DNA from: Gloeocapsa sp. PCC 73106
Lineage (GTDB): Bacteria > Cyanobacteriota > Cyanobacteriia > Cyanobacteriales > Gloeocapsaceae
Reading direction: 5' to 3'
Assembly: GCF_000332035.1 (NCBI RefSeq)
Contig: NZ_ALVY01000212.1
Location: 1-53,865, forward strand
Length of the DNA stretch: 53,865 bases
The notes beneath the pieces are model-generated. The model searched no databases. It saw nothing but the letters and a program-made list of their open reading frames with translations, and had not been told where the DNA came from. Positions within the stretch are counted from its first letter, which is position 1. Every line of letters begins with the position of its first letter. The position numbers and the translations under genes were made by a program. Positions 36,995-45,158 of the stretch are shown one piece after another.

Positions 36995-37222
36995 ATGGTA
37001 AGGCGCACAACTTTTGAATCATCCCACATTATGTTTCGTGCTGAAGATTTAGTTTCAGCCGCAAGTAATCGTTATCGCATCACCGTTTCAGTAGCCAATC
37101 GCGCCAAAAAGCGTCGTTACGAAGAAATGGATACCATTGATGACCCTAACATGAAGCCAGTGATTAGAGCGATTATCGAAATGTCTGATGAACTAACGCA
37201 GCCTGAAATTATCGCAGACTAA
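36995..37222 (+). CDS. rpoZ: RNA polymerase omega subunit
   Basis: The 75-residue protein has the omega core [30 protein letters not shown] followed by [14 protein letters not shown], as in cyanobacterial RpoZ. It helps assemble and stabilise RNA polymerase, and in cyanobacteria it also influences sigma-factor recruitment. The ATG at 36995 is chosen because the sequence is conserved from there. Confidence 0.95.
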   Translation: MVRRTTFESSHIMFRAEDLVSAASNRYRITVSVANRAKKRRYEEMDTIDDPNMKPVIRAIIEMSDELTQPEIIAD

Positions 37223-37250
37223 AAAAATTAGCTCGTAAACCAATACTCAA

Positions 37251-37796
37251 ATGCTCAGAATTACTTCATTCGTAATTTATTTAATTATTGGGTTCAGTTT
37301 TGTACTTTTATTAGGGCAAACTGCACAGATTCGAGCGCAGACTTTGCGTCCGGAGGAGGTAGCGCCGCAAGTGTATCAATTGTTACCGGATTTTCCCCAA
37401 GAAAACCACTATATTAGAAGCGAGACGAACGAGCCCGACGCAAGTAATACTCTAGTTAATCGTTTGGTTACTTATCATCAATTTACTAAACGACGTCCCA
37501 CAGCTTTTCGTTTAGACTGGAAACTTACCTTAGCCGATTACTTGGGTGTCAACGAAAAAATCTTTCTAGAGAGTTACCCAGGCTACAACACTCTAACCGT
37601 TAATCCTCTACCAGGGGATTTGCAGGCAATTCAAGCTTTAAATCTGCGTCAACGCAACCAACTAGTAGAGGTGCTTATGAATATCTATCAACCACCTTCA
37701 GAAGCTGTCCCTACACCCACCCCAACACCTTCCCCAACGTCGGTACCTTCGTTACCCTTACCGAAACCAGGGGATGCGGAGCTACTTAGACCCTAG
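37251..37796 (+). CDS. Secreted hypothetical protein with Pro-rich tail
   Basis: The 181-residue protein has a signal peptide (LRITSFVIYLIIGFSFVLLLGQ...RAQ) and a conserved-looking core (HQFTKRRPTAFRLDWKLTLADYLG, ESYPGYNTL), then a PTPTPTPSPTS low-complexity tail. I recall similar proteins in other cyanobacteria but know no function. It starts 28 bp after rpoZ and ends 7 bp before the DUF1818 gene, so the three may be one operon. Confidence 0.7.
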   Translation: MLRITSFVIYLIIGFSFVLLLGQTAQIRAQTLRPEEVAPQVYQLLPDFPQENHYIRSETNEPDASNTLVNRLVTYHQFTKRRPTAFRLDWKLTLADYLGVNEKIFLESYPGYNTLTVNPLPGDLQAIQALNLRQRNQLVEVLMNIYQPPSEAVPTPTPTPSPTSVPSLPLPKPGDAELLRP

Positions 37797-37803
37797 ATCA
37801 ACT

Positions 37804-38196
37804 ATGGAACGTTTTTTCAAAAGTGGTCCTGGTTGGCGTTTAGGGTGGAATGCGATCACTGAAAGTGGCGCGCAAGGCGCGATCGCCCCCATCTATCACG
37901 GCTTAGTAGGAAGCGATGAATGGGCGATAGAATTAACTGGCGATGAGTTCAGGGATTTTTCTCGTCTAGCTATACAGCTTAAAAACACTATGATCCAAAT
38001 GGAAACCGAACTAATGGATCAAGAAAAAATTACTTGTGTCGCTGAAACCGACCTGTTGTGGTTAGAAGCCGATGGCTATCCTCAGTCTTACTCTCTGCAC
38101 ATAATTCTACAACAAGGTAGACGCGGCGAAGGTAGTTGGTCCCCCGAAGCAGTTTCAGAATTACTCCAAGCTTTAGAAACTTTGACAATTTTTTAG
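37804..38196 (+). CDS. DUF1818 protein carrying an in-frame palindromic insertion
   Basis: The 130-residue protein belongs to the cyanobacterial DUF1818 family: MERFFKSGPGWRLGWN at the start, then GLVGSDEWAIELTGDEF and LLWLEADGYPQSYSL. Family members I remember pass from GWRLGWN to YxGLVG within about eight residues; here AITESGAQGAIAP sits between them. Those codons are the 35-bp HIP1-ended element at 37852-37886 (plus one base), so it is an in-frame insertion of about 12 residues that leaves the rest intact. Function unknown. The ATG at 37804 is chosen because it gives the conserved start. Confidence 0.85.
   Translation: MERFFKSGPGWRLGWNAITESGAQGAIAPIYHGLVGSDEWAIELTGDEFRDFSRLAIQLKNTMIQMETELMDQEKITCVAETDLLWLEADGYPQSYSLHIILQQGRRGEGSWSPEAVSELLQALETLTIF
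37852..37886. repeat. 35-bp HIP1-ended palindromic element (copy A, in frame)
   Basis: It starts GCGATCACTGAAAG, contains TGGCGCGCAAGG and ends CGCGATCGC. It is one base different from copy C (17336-17370, inverted) and four different from copy B (44422-44456). It lies inside the DUF1818 gene and is read as codons. Confidence 0.9.
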
Positions 38197-38197
38197 C

Positions 38198-38227
38198 TTG
38201 ACTAATCAACCAGTTTGTTGGTATAAT
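38198..38227 (+). promoter_or_regulatory. Consensus promoter of tRNA-Pro
   Basis: TTGACT (38198-38203), 18-bp spacer, TATAAT (38222-38227), about 15 bp before the mature 5' end. Both boxes are close to the sigma-70 consensus. Confidence 0.75.
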
Positions 38228-38242
38228 ATAAAAATGTGAGTA

Positions 38243-38316
38243 CGGGGCGTAGCGCAGCTTGGTAGCGCACCACTTTGGGGTAGTGGGGGTCGTGGGTTCG
38301 AATCCCGCCGCTCCGA
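38243..38316 (+). tRNA. tRNA-Pro (anticodon GGG)
   Basis: A 74-nt cloverleaf: acceptor CGGGGCG with CGCTCCG (one G-U), discriminator A, anticodon stem CCACT/AGTGG and 7-base loop TTGGGGT giving anticodon GGG, and T-arm GTGGGTTCGAATCCCGC. CCA is not encoded. A tyrosine recombinase gene begins 153 bp downstream, so the 3' half of the tRNA is a likely attachment site. Confidence 0.95.
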
Positions 38317-38469
38317 TTTAGTTAAAGTTCAGTCAGGGTAAAGCTTTTAGGAGTTTTCACGAGTCAACCAGAACCATTTTATTCTCAATAAGCACCACGC
38401 CAAATAGGTACTTTTAGGTAATTTTAGTTCTATAATTGGTAGATAATTGGTAGACAAGCTAAGCTCTGA

Positions 38470-39672
38470 ATGAACCGAAAATCAACGCTTCAGGACAATC
38501 AAGGTGCAAGTGGTAGACGAATAAATAAGTCTTCCAAAGGAACAGCAAAAATCGAAAATGATAAGGGATGGCTGAGAATTCGCTTCACTCATCAACAAAA
38601 ACGTTATGCTTTTGCTCTCGGTTTACCTGATACACAATTGAATCGTAAAGTAGCAGCGGATAAAGCTCATAAAATTGAACTGGATATCTTATCGGATAAT
38701 TTTGATGCAACATTAGAGAAGTATAAATCGCTCAAAAACAATCACAAAAGTTCCCCTCAATTTCTCACGGGGGAAGATATCATTCAACGATTCATCGATC
38801 GCAAAGCCAAGACAGTTTCTACCCCTCGCTCCTTGGAAAAGTATCAAACAGTACTTAAATATTTACAAAATTTTCAGTGTAAAGATGGCAATCAAAAGAT
38901 TTCCTTGGCTGATTTACCCCTCAATATCTGGACTGAAACTCATTTTGAAGAATTCTATGAGCACTTATCTAAAAAGTTGAGTCCTTTGACCCTAAAGCAA
39001 TATCTAGTCTGGTTGTCGGCTATTTGGCAATGGGGTATTGCCGAAAAGATGATAAAACAAGAAGATCCGTGGCTCACGCTAATTAACCGCGTTAAAGTTC
39101 CACCTAAACAAATGCCAAAACCTTTCAACAGAGCTGAAATTCATAAAATTATTAACGGTTTTGAGCATAGCAAATATTATTCTCATTACACTGATTTTGT
39201 TAAATTTTTGTTTGGAACTGGTTGTAGAACTGGCGAAGCTATTGGTTTGCGCTGGCAACATCTTAATGATGATTGTTCCACAGTTTGGATTGGTGAAAGC
39301 TTGAGTAGAGGAATTAGAAAAGCTACTAAAACTAATCGTGCTAGAACTATTACTCTTACTCCTAAACTCCAAAAAATATTAGGGGAACGTCGTCCAGATT
39401 CTTTTAATCCAGAAGCTCTTGTTTTTGGATCACCATTAGGTAATCCCATTGATGATCATAATTTCAGAAATCGGGCCTGGAAATCAATTTTAAATCAAGT
39501 CAATGTAGAGTATAGAAAACCCTATAATACACGTCACACCTTGATTAGCCATGCTTTAGACCAGGGTATGAGTCCTGTAACAGTAGCTCAATTAACTGGT
39601 CACGATGTTCAAACCCTATACGAAAACTATGCAGGTAATGTAAAAAGCCGTCCTATGTTACCTGAGTTTTAA
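38470..39672 (+). CDS. Tyrosine recombinase (integrase)
   Basis: The 400-residue protein has an N-terminal arm-binding domain (residues 22-80, RIRFTHQQKRYAFALGLP), a core-binding domain (100-205) and the catalytic domain. R253 in GTGCRTGEAIGL, K287, R355 (in YNTRHTLI; the usual first His is Tyr352), H378 in LTGHDV and the nucleophile Y387 fit the family. It lies just downstream of tRNA-Pro(GGG) on the same strand, the usual place for an integrase of a tRNA-targeted element. The ATG at 38470 is used. Confidence 0.92.
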   Translation: MNRKSTLQDNQGASGRRINKSSKGTAKIENDKGWLRIRFTHQQKRYAFALGLPDTQLNRKVAADKAHKIELDILSDNFDATLEKYKSLKNNHKSSPQFLTGEDIIQRFIDRKAKTVSTPRSLEKYQTVLKYLQNFQCKDGNQKISLADLPLNIWTETHFEEFYEHLSKKLSPLTLKQYLVWLSAIWQWGIAEKMIKQEDPWLTLINRVKVPPKQMPKPFNRAEIHKIINGFEHSKYYSHYTDFVKFLFGTGCRTGEAIGLRWQHLNDDCSTVWIGESLSRGIRKATKTNRARTITLTPKLQKILGERRPDSFNPEALVFGSPLGNPIDDHNFRNRAWKSILNQVNVEYRKPYNTRHTLISHALDQGMSPVTVAQLTGHDVQTLYENYAGNVKSRPMLPEF

Positions 39673-39716
39673 CTATTTTCTCTAGTCTTCATCAGTTACA
39701 ATTAGATATATACAGG

Positions 39717-39783
39717 GCTCTTCCGTACTTGTGGTGATAAGCAAAAGTTATTGGTTATAGGGAACAGGGAACAGGGAACAGGG
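39717..39783. repeat. Inverted repeat, left copy (IS-end-like)
   Basis: GCTCTTCCGTACTTGTGGTG begins at 39717 and continues through ATAAGCAAAA into a run of GGGAACA heptamers. The reverse complement is found at 52499-52565 with about five mismatches. The preceding base makes it GGCTCTTCCG, resembling ends of ISL3-type elements. No transposase lies directly next to it. Confidence 0.8.
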
Positions 39784-39840
39784 AAGAAAGTGTAATTTTA
39801 GAGACAATTTACCCCATAATGTTGAAAGATCCGAGTAATA

Positions 39841-40533
39841 ATGGAAAAAAATAATCAAGTTAATTATCATAATTATACTTTAGAAGGTATGGCGCTTGAT
39901 TTAAAAAATGCACTTGAGCAAGCACATCAAACAATAAATCAATATCCTTTCAAAGAAAATTTATTAGCTGAACTTAATTTTATCCGTTCAGAGGTACAAA
40001 AAAATAAATCTTCCCTCTCTATGCTAAGGACTGATCTCCAGTTGCCTAAACAAGTTTTAATAGCAGATATGAATTCTATATCTGAGATTGCTCGAGAAAT
40101 AATCAATCCCAGAGGTTTTCCATTTATCAAAATTAACATCTCTACTAAGTCAGAAGATACAGATAATGGTGATGGAATTGGTATTGAGCAACCTATTTCT
40201 TTAGAACAGGAAATTAAAAAGAGCTTGAATAAAATTGGAATACAGCAAAAATTGATTCTTCTGCAAGTGTATGGGGAATTAGAAGATAAGAAGACTGATA
40301 AAGTGAGATTATCGTTATCTAAGTGGTCAGGGGGTAAATCAATTTCTGGCTCTGAGCGAGCTACCTGGAGCAAAGCGCTGAGAAAATTGATACATCGTGG
40401 ATTAATTATCAAAAGTTTTAATGATAGAAATTTATTATCAAAACCAAACACTGGCAATAGTATTTCTTATATTTCATTGACCCCTTTAGGGTATAGGGCG
40501 GCTAAGTGGTTAATAAAAAACGATTTATTGTGA
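39841..40533 (+). CDS. Hypothetical protein with C-terminal winged-helix-like region
   Basis: I do not recognise the family. The 230-residue protein begins with a coiled-coil-like stretch (residues 10-60), has an Asp/Asn-rich linker (KSEDTDNGDGIGIEQ) and ends with a probable winged helix: ATWSKALRKLIHRGLIIKSF and ISYISLTPLGYRAAKWL. The ATG at 39841 has no strong ribosome binding site. Its position just after the integrase suggests a regulatory or accessory role in the island. Confidence 0.65.
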   Translation: MEKNNQVNYHNYTLEGMALDLKNALEQAHQTINQYPFKENLLAELNFIRSEVQKNKSSLSMLRTDLQLPKQVLIADMNSISEIAREIINPRGFPFIKINISTKSEDTDNGDGIGIEQPISLEQEIKKSLNKIGIQQKLILLQVYGELEDKKTDKVRLSLSKWSGGKSISGSERATWSKALRKLIHRGLIIKSFNDRNLLSKPNTGNSISYISLTPLGYRAAKWLIKNDLL

Positions 40534-40653
40534 TTAACTGGTTAATAAAGTCCAAAAGCGTAAAGGTAAAATAAATACTTTTTAAAACTGGCTAAGATTG
40601 CTATGTTTTGAGTAATAAGTTATCTATAAATATATACATTTATCTCGATATTT

Positions 40654-40944
40654 ATGGATATTAAACCTCAATTTGTCACTAAGCGTGACGCCCAAGAATT
40701 AACAGGTTTTAGTTGTGAGACTTTGAAAAAATGGAGACTGACTGGGAAACTTACAGAGGGAATTCATTGGATCCGAGTTGGTAATAGTGAAAGAGTCGTT
40801 CGTTATAACGCTTTGTTATTGATAGATTTCTTGCAAAATTATCATGATTTATCCGCTCATCAACGGGCAATTGATGCTTACTTAGCGTCTCTTCCGAGTA
40901 ATCAGCCTCGCAAAAGTAAAGCAAGAAAAACGAGCGGGAGATAA
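40654..40944 (+). CDS. Excisionase/MerR-like DNA-binding protein
   Basis: The 96-residue protein has a winged-helix start like Xis proteins: FVTKRDAQELTGFSCETLKKWRLTGKL, then GIHWIRVGNSERVVRYNALLL, with a basic C-terminal tail (RKSKARKTSGR). Xis-type proteins direct the integrase toward excision or bind replication sites. It lies 981 bp downstream of the integrase gene in the same direction, so an excisionase is a reasonable but unproven role. Confidence 0.7.
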   Translation: MDIKPQFVTKRDAQELTGFSCETLKKWRLTGKLTEGIHWIRVGNSERVVRYNALLLIDFLQNYHDLSAHQRAIDAYLASLPSNQPRKSKARKTSGR

Positions 40945-40947
40945 CTT

Positions 40948-41070
40948 ATGAACTTTAGTAAGAATAGTGGTTCATTTCCCTTTACAATAAGTGTCATCGG
41001 AAGTGAGTACGGCATTGGGAGCAATCAGTATGTTTTATTTACGGTTCCGATAACAAATGATATACTTTAG
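40948..41070 (+). CDS. Possible 40-aa small ORF after the Xis-like gene
   Basis: The ATG at 40948 follows the Xis-like stop by 3 bp with a GGGAG stretch upstream. The product begins MNFSKNSGSFPFTISVIG and is not recognised. Its 3' part overlaps sequence that could be the promoter of the next gene, so it may be spurious. Confidence 0.3.
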   Translation: MNFSKNSGSFPFTISVIGSEYGIGSNQYVLFTVPITNDIL

Positions 41071-41088
41071 TTATAGTCTAAATCGTTA

Positions 41089-41307
41089 ATGAAAAAGATG
41101 TATTGCCGTTTAGCTGTGCTTATGGCTGAAAAAGATCCTCAACTTTCTCAAAGACAACTCGCCGAAGATACGAAGTTGGGTGTTACCACCATTAATCGAC
41201 TGTTCAGAAATGATTTTAGTCGCGTTGATACTCACACAATTGAAACTTTGTGTCTTTATTTTCGATGTGAAATAGGTGATTTATTTGTACTTAGAAAGGT
41301 AGAATAA
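41089..41307 (+). CDS. XRE/Cro-type repressor (72 aa)
   Basis: A small helix-turn-helix protein: MAEKDPQLSQRQLAEDTKLGVTTINRLFR followed by VDTHTIETLCLYFRCEIGDL, the layout of short Cro/C1-type regulators (YozG/HipB-like). It stands before the leader ORF and the replication gene and is a good candidate for the switch that controls them. ATG at 41089. Confidence 0.85.
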   Translation: MKKMYCRLAVLMAEKDPQLSQRQLAEDTKLGVTTINRLFRNDFSRVDTHTIETLCLYFRCEIGDLFVLRKVE

Positions 41308-41401
41308 TCCTCCCTTTTTATCAAACCCCTTTCTGTAACTTATTTTCAGCTTAAATAATATCTGGCTAATCAAGCTTTTCGACAAATACCTAAAAAAAAG
41401 G

Positions 41402-41487
41402 CTCCGAACATCTCGCCCAGAACCCAAAATACAAATAATTTATTTCATTCTAGCTTGATGGGGGTGTTCGGAGAAAGGAGAACCCCC
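41402..41487 (+). promoter_or_regulatory. Mutually exclusive hairpins before the replication gene
   Basis: CTCCGAACA (41402-41410) can pair with TGTTCGGAG (41465-41473). Alternatively GGGGGT (41460-41465) can pair with ACCCCC (41482-41487). The two helices share position 41465 and would compete sterically. The second encloses AAAGGAG, the ribosome binding site of the leader ORF, in its loop. This is a layout expected of a copy-number or attenuation control, e.g. one acted on by a small antisense RNA. Confidence 0.5.
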
Positions 41488-41488
41488 T

Positions 41489-41572
41489 ATGGAAGACAAA
41501 ACTCTTTTCTCATATTATAGTCTATGGTGTGACAGTGTAACAATTGTCACATTAAGAGGAGGTGTACTGTGA
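41489..41572 (+). CDS. 27-aa leader ORF coupled to the replication gene
   Basis: The ATG at 41489 sits 8 bp after AAAGGAG. The peptide begins MEDKTLFSYYSLWCDSVTIV and its TGA overlaps the GTG start of the replication gene (GTGA). Leader peptides of this kind couple translation of a rep gene to control of an upstream hairpin in several plasmids. Within it lies an inverted repeat TGTGACA-N10-TGTCACA (41528-41551), a possible operator for the nearby XRE protein. Confidence 0.55.
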   Translation: MEDKTLFSYYSLWCDSVTIVTLRGGVL

Positions 41573-44500
41573 TCGCCTCTCAGAATCAGCTAAAACCCCA
41601 TCACAGAGAAGAATTAATAGCCAGTGGAATCGCTCCAGAATTGATAGAGAGTGCTTTTTACTCCCTAGAAGGTGATGAAGCGATCGCTAGACTGCTATGT
41701 TCAGAGAAATTGGTAAGGACTAACACCGGTAGAGTTAGTAGTAGATATCTGCGATCGCTCTCTCATTTGAAACACGGCGCTTGGTTTGTTAGATGCGTAA
41801 ATCCCATCACCGGAGAAGAAAGGGACTTCACCACCTGTAAACCAGATCAGCCTAGAATGGACTTCGGGAAACAAAAGCCCATCAAGTACGAAAATCCCCC
41901 TAAAACCTCTACAGAACCTATTTTCCTCAATGTACCTCCCTCATTCATTGAAAGAACAATAGAAGCAGCTCAAGATTTATGCTACGAAGGGACTAATCTG
42001 GAGATAGCAAAAGATCATAATTTAACTTATTGGGAATTCGTAATTCTAGCGAAAATACCCATAGTTATCGTTGAAGGAGCTAAAAAAGCAGCGGCTTTGA
42101 TTTCAATGGGAATACCTGCGGTTGCGGTAACTGGAATCTTTAATAATATCCCTAACCCCAAAAAGAAAGAATTAATTGTCGATAAATGTCCCCAATTAGA
42201 ACCTTTTTTGATAGAAATGGAAAGGAATGAACCACTTAATAGACAAGTTATTATAGCCTTCGACCAAGACGAAAAGATCAAAACCATCAAATCCGTTAAT
42301 CAAGCGATCGACTATTGGACTTGGGGATTAAGAAAGCTGAAAGCTATACCCTATGTGGCTACTTGGGATAAAGAGTTAGGGAAGGGTATCGACGACGTAG
42401 CTTACACCCACGGTAGTGAGAAGGTAAAACAGATCTTCAGAGAAGCTCTACCTAGTACAGTGTGGAAAGCAGGGTTATCTAGCAAGTTGCTACGAATTCC
42501 TGATTATGAATGTAACGAGAGATACTTAAATCTTCCTATTTCCAGAGCATACGAACATAGATTATTGGTAATAAAATCAGGTACAGATACCGGTAAGACT
42601 ACATTCCTGGAAAAGGCGATCGCCAATAATAAACAAAAAGGGATCTTGAGTTTTGTGGTAGTCAGTAGGAATAGCTTGGGTAGGAATATGGCTAATCGCT
42701 TTTCTCTTCCCCATAGAAATACCGAAACTACTAAAGAGGATATTTATGGTAGTGGTGGACTAGTCTTATGTGTAGATTCTTTGCATGAAGGATATATTCC
42801 CATTCAAGAATTACTAGAAGAGAAGACACCCTACATGTTAATTTTTGATGAGTGTAATGAGACTTTTGCTCACAGTGTCACCTCTACTACCGATATTAAA
42901 AAGCGTCGGGGGGAAATTTTAACTAATATAGCCCTGTTGGCTCAAAATGCTGTATCTAATATCTTATTAAGTGCTGACGTGAGCGATCGCGATATCGACT
43001 TGTACGAAGCTATCTCTAATCTTAATCCCTTCGTAATTGTCAATCATTATAAATCCAATACGGGTAAGAAATGGATAGATTGGGATGATCCTTATCAGAT
43101 GGTTATTCAAACTCAAAATAGCATCGCAGAGGGAAAAAATGTTTTAATACTCTGTGACACGGTTAAACGGAGTAGTAAGAAAGCTTTTACCACCATTAGC
43201 TTAGAAGAGCAAATTGCTAAAACCGCCGGGGAAAAGGGCTTAGACTTGAAAAGGATTAGAATCGATACTGAAACCGTGGGGAAAGTGTTAGAGAGGAGCA
43301 TTGATAGTAAACCTCTCAAGCATCCCGCTTATGAATTACTAGACGATATTAATAATATCAGTCAGTATCAAATAGCGATCGCTTCTCCCATTATCTCCTC
43401 TGGAGTTGATATCAACGTGGATCACTTCGACGAAATCTACTATTTTGGCAATGGAGTACAAGACGCTGAGAAAGTCTTACAGCAGATCGCCCGCGTTCGC
43501 GATCCCAAGAATAAATGTACAGTAAATGTATATCTGCCCAAATTATCTCTAGCTAAGAATTACGCTGTTACCCCTGCACAAGTTGCCTACTACGAACATC
43601 AGAAGTTTAAAGTCAATCTGAATTACCTCCACCAACAAGGGTTAACCTACTTACCTCCAGAAAAGCATCCCCAAGATATTTTGAAAGCTTGGGAGATTTA
43701 TTATGCGGAAGTAGTAGCCGATAATAACCTGAAGGGATGGTGTTACGCTGAGTACATTCAACATTCAGCCGACGCTAGAGGTTATCAACGCATCTCTTGG
43801 AGAGAACAAGATTTAGATTACTCGGTAGAGGAAATTGAAGCAACTAAAGAGGAGATTCAGGAGATTAAGAAGGAAATTAATCGTGACTGGGTTAATAATC
43901 GCCTCAATGCTGTAGATATTGGTGACGCTACTAAAAATGAGTTAGAGGAGTTGGAAAAAACTACCGGGCTGACTGATGAGGAAAATTGGGAATTACAGAA
44001 AAGGAAGGTTAAGGATTTATGGGTGGGTGATAATGCTAAGGTTACAGAGAATATTATTAATCTGTACGACCACAACCTTTACCAATCTCTTAAAACTCTA
44101 TTTATGGCGGCATTTACTCCCGATTTCGTCCCGAGCAAACACTCCGACAAATTAGAGTATTATTTAAGGGAACATCCAAGCTTTATTAAGCACGATTTTA
44201 ATAGTATTAATCCTAATCGCATGTTAATTGAATTATTGCAGCGATCGGGTTTACTGAGTCTGTTTGGATTGGATAAGTCTAGTATCACTTTAAATCTTCC
44301 CCAAGATGAAACTCATGTGGAGTATTGGCAGGAGGTAAATAGATATAAACAGGCTAAGTTAGCTGAAATTAAAGCTTATGTGGAAGATGAAGCCTTGATA
44401 GATAGAAGTGCTTTTGAAAAAGCGATCACCAAGGGTGGCGCGCAAGGCGCGATCGCCCTTTTACCACAGCAAATTAAATCCTACTTTAAACAATACTTTA

Positions 44501-45096
44501 ACCTCAATCTCGATACCAATCAAGAACCTTTTAAAATCGCTTGTAAAGTACTTCGGAGATTCGGTATTAAGCCTAAACAGGTTAAGAGAGGAGAAATAAA
44601 AGAGGACGGTACGCGTCAGCGAGAATATATACTAGATAAGGTTCCGGAATTAGAGAGTATCTTCACTCACTGGCTACAGGAGTTATTACCCAAGCGATGG
44701 ATTTCTCCAGAAGAAAAATTATCTTTACTAGTTGCGGACAAAATCGCCCTACCAGATGGTAGCTGGGGTGTGGTAGAAAACATCGGCGATTGTAGTGTTA
44801 TCTGTAGGAATCCCGAAGGGATAATGTTCACTATTCCTATGGCTAAAGCTAAGGAATCTCCTCCTACAGTAGTTAAAGTGGGAGAAATTGTAGAGTATAG
44901 ATATCGGGTTGAAAAGATTTACTTTCAGTCTCAAATAGTTACCGACAGATGGGGGAGGAGTAAGTCTATCCATATAGAGTTATTAGAAGTTGCGGACATC
45001 CAAACCCTACAGATTTATTCTGTACCTGTTAATTCTTTTCACCAGTGGTTGAAGAGTTCTCAAGTTGAGTCCCCAGGAGAGAAGATACCGGCTTAG
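41569..45096 (+). CDS. CyRepA1-like plasmid replication protein (primase-helicase)
   Basis: The 1175-residue protein resembles cyanobacterial CyRepA1 replication initiators. A TOPRIM-like primase region (about residues 160-235) has VEGAKKAAAL and IIAFDQDEK; a helicase region follows with Walker A GTDTGKTT (about 338), Walker B LIFDECNE (about 425) and a QQIARVRDP arginine-finger-like motif. Start GTG at 41569 with AGGAGG upstream, overlapping the leader stop. It should initiate replication of the element from an origin I cannot locate. A 35-bp HIP1-ended element lies in frame near residue 955 (AITKGGAQGAIAL). Presence of such a gene next to an integrase indicates an integrated plasmid or an integrative element that replicates after excision. 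Confidence 0.8.
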   Translation: MIASQNQLKPHHREELIASGIAPELIESAFYSLEGDEAIARLLCSEKLVRTNTGRVSSRYLRSLSHLKHGAWFVRCVNPITGEERDFTTCKPDQPRMDFGKQKPIKYENPPKTSTEPIFLNVPPSFIERTIEAAQDLCYEGTNLEIAKDHNLTYWEFVILAKIPIVIVEGAKKAAALISMGIPAVAVTGIFNNIPNPKKKELIVDKCPQLEPFLIEMERNEPLNRQVIIAFDQDEKIKTIKSVNQAIDYWTWGLRKLKAIPYVATWDKELGKGIDDVAYTHGSEKVKQIFREALPSTVWKAGLSSKLLRIPDYECNERYLNLPISRAYEHRLLVIKSGTDTGKTTFLEKAIANNKQKGILSFVVVSRNSLGRNMANRFSLPHRNTETTKEDIYGSGGLVLCVDSLHEGYIPIQELLEEKTPYMLIFDECNETFAHSVTSTTDIKKRRGEILTNIALLAQNAVSNILLSADVSDRDIDLYEAISNLNPFVIVNHYKSNTGKKWIDWDDPYQMVIQTQNSIAEGKNVLILCDTVKRSSKKAFTTISLEEQIAKTAGEKGLDLKRIRIDTETVGKVLERSIDSKPLKHPAYELLDDINNISQYQIAIASPIISSGVDINVDHFDEIYYFGNGVQDAEKVLQQIARVRDPKNKCTVNVYLPKLSLAKNYAVTPAQVAYYEHQKFKVNLNYLHQQGLTYLPPEKHPQDILKAWEIYYAEVVADNNLKGWCYAEYIQHSADARGYQRISWREQDLDYSVEEIEATKEEIQEIKKEINRDWVNNRLNAVDIGDATKNELEELEKTTGLTDEENWELQKRKVKDLWVGDNAKVTENIINLYDHNLYQSLKTLFMAAFTPDFVPSKHSDKLEYYLREHPSFIKHDFNSINPNRMLIELLQRSGLLSLFGLDKSSITLNLPQDETHVEYWQEVNRYKQAKLAEIKAYVEDEALIDRSAFEKAITKGGAQGAIALLPQQIKSYFKQYFNLNLDTNQEPFKIACKVLRRFGIKPKQVKRGEIKEDGTRQREYILDKVPELESIFTHWLQELLPKRWISPEEKLSLLVADKIALPDGSWGVVENIGDCSVICRNPEGIMFTIPMAKAKESPPTVVKVGEIVEYRYRVEKIYFQSQIVTDRWGRSKSIHIELLEVADIQTLQIYSVPVNSFHQWLKSSQVESPGEKIPA
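44422..44456. repeat. 35-bp HIP1-ended palindromic element (copy B, in frame)
   Basis: It begins GCGATCACCAAGGG and ends GGCGCGATCGC. It has the same length as copies A and C, and lies in frame within the CyRepA1-like gene, adding about 12 residues (AITKGGAQGAIA). Confidence 0.9.
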
Positions 45097-45113
45097 ATTC
45101 ATGCTGCATTATC

Positions 45114-45155
45114 TGTCGTCCAGTGTCTGGTGGACAATCCAGCGCTATGTCCAGT
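45114..45155 (+). repeat. TGTCC-rich repeat, copy R3
   Basis: It begins TGTCGTCCAGTGTCTGG and ends CGCTATGTCCAGT. It can form CCAG/CTGG and GGACA/TGTCC pairings. It lies just after the replication gene and 4 bp beyond the end of the helix-turn-helix gene. Confidence 0.8.
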
Positions 45156-45158
45156 CAG

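Noticed and set aside
38287-38316. Duplicate of the tRNA-Pro 3' end as an attachment site
   Set aside because: I looked for the T-arm/acceptor sequence (GGGTTCGAATCCCG) elsewhere in the window and did not see a second copy, so no attR is claimed.
41528-41551. CRP/NtcA-type site TGTGA...TCACA
   Set aside because: The spacing (14 bp between TGTGA and TCACA) is too wide for a CRP/NtcA-family site, and it lies inside the leader ORF.
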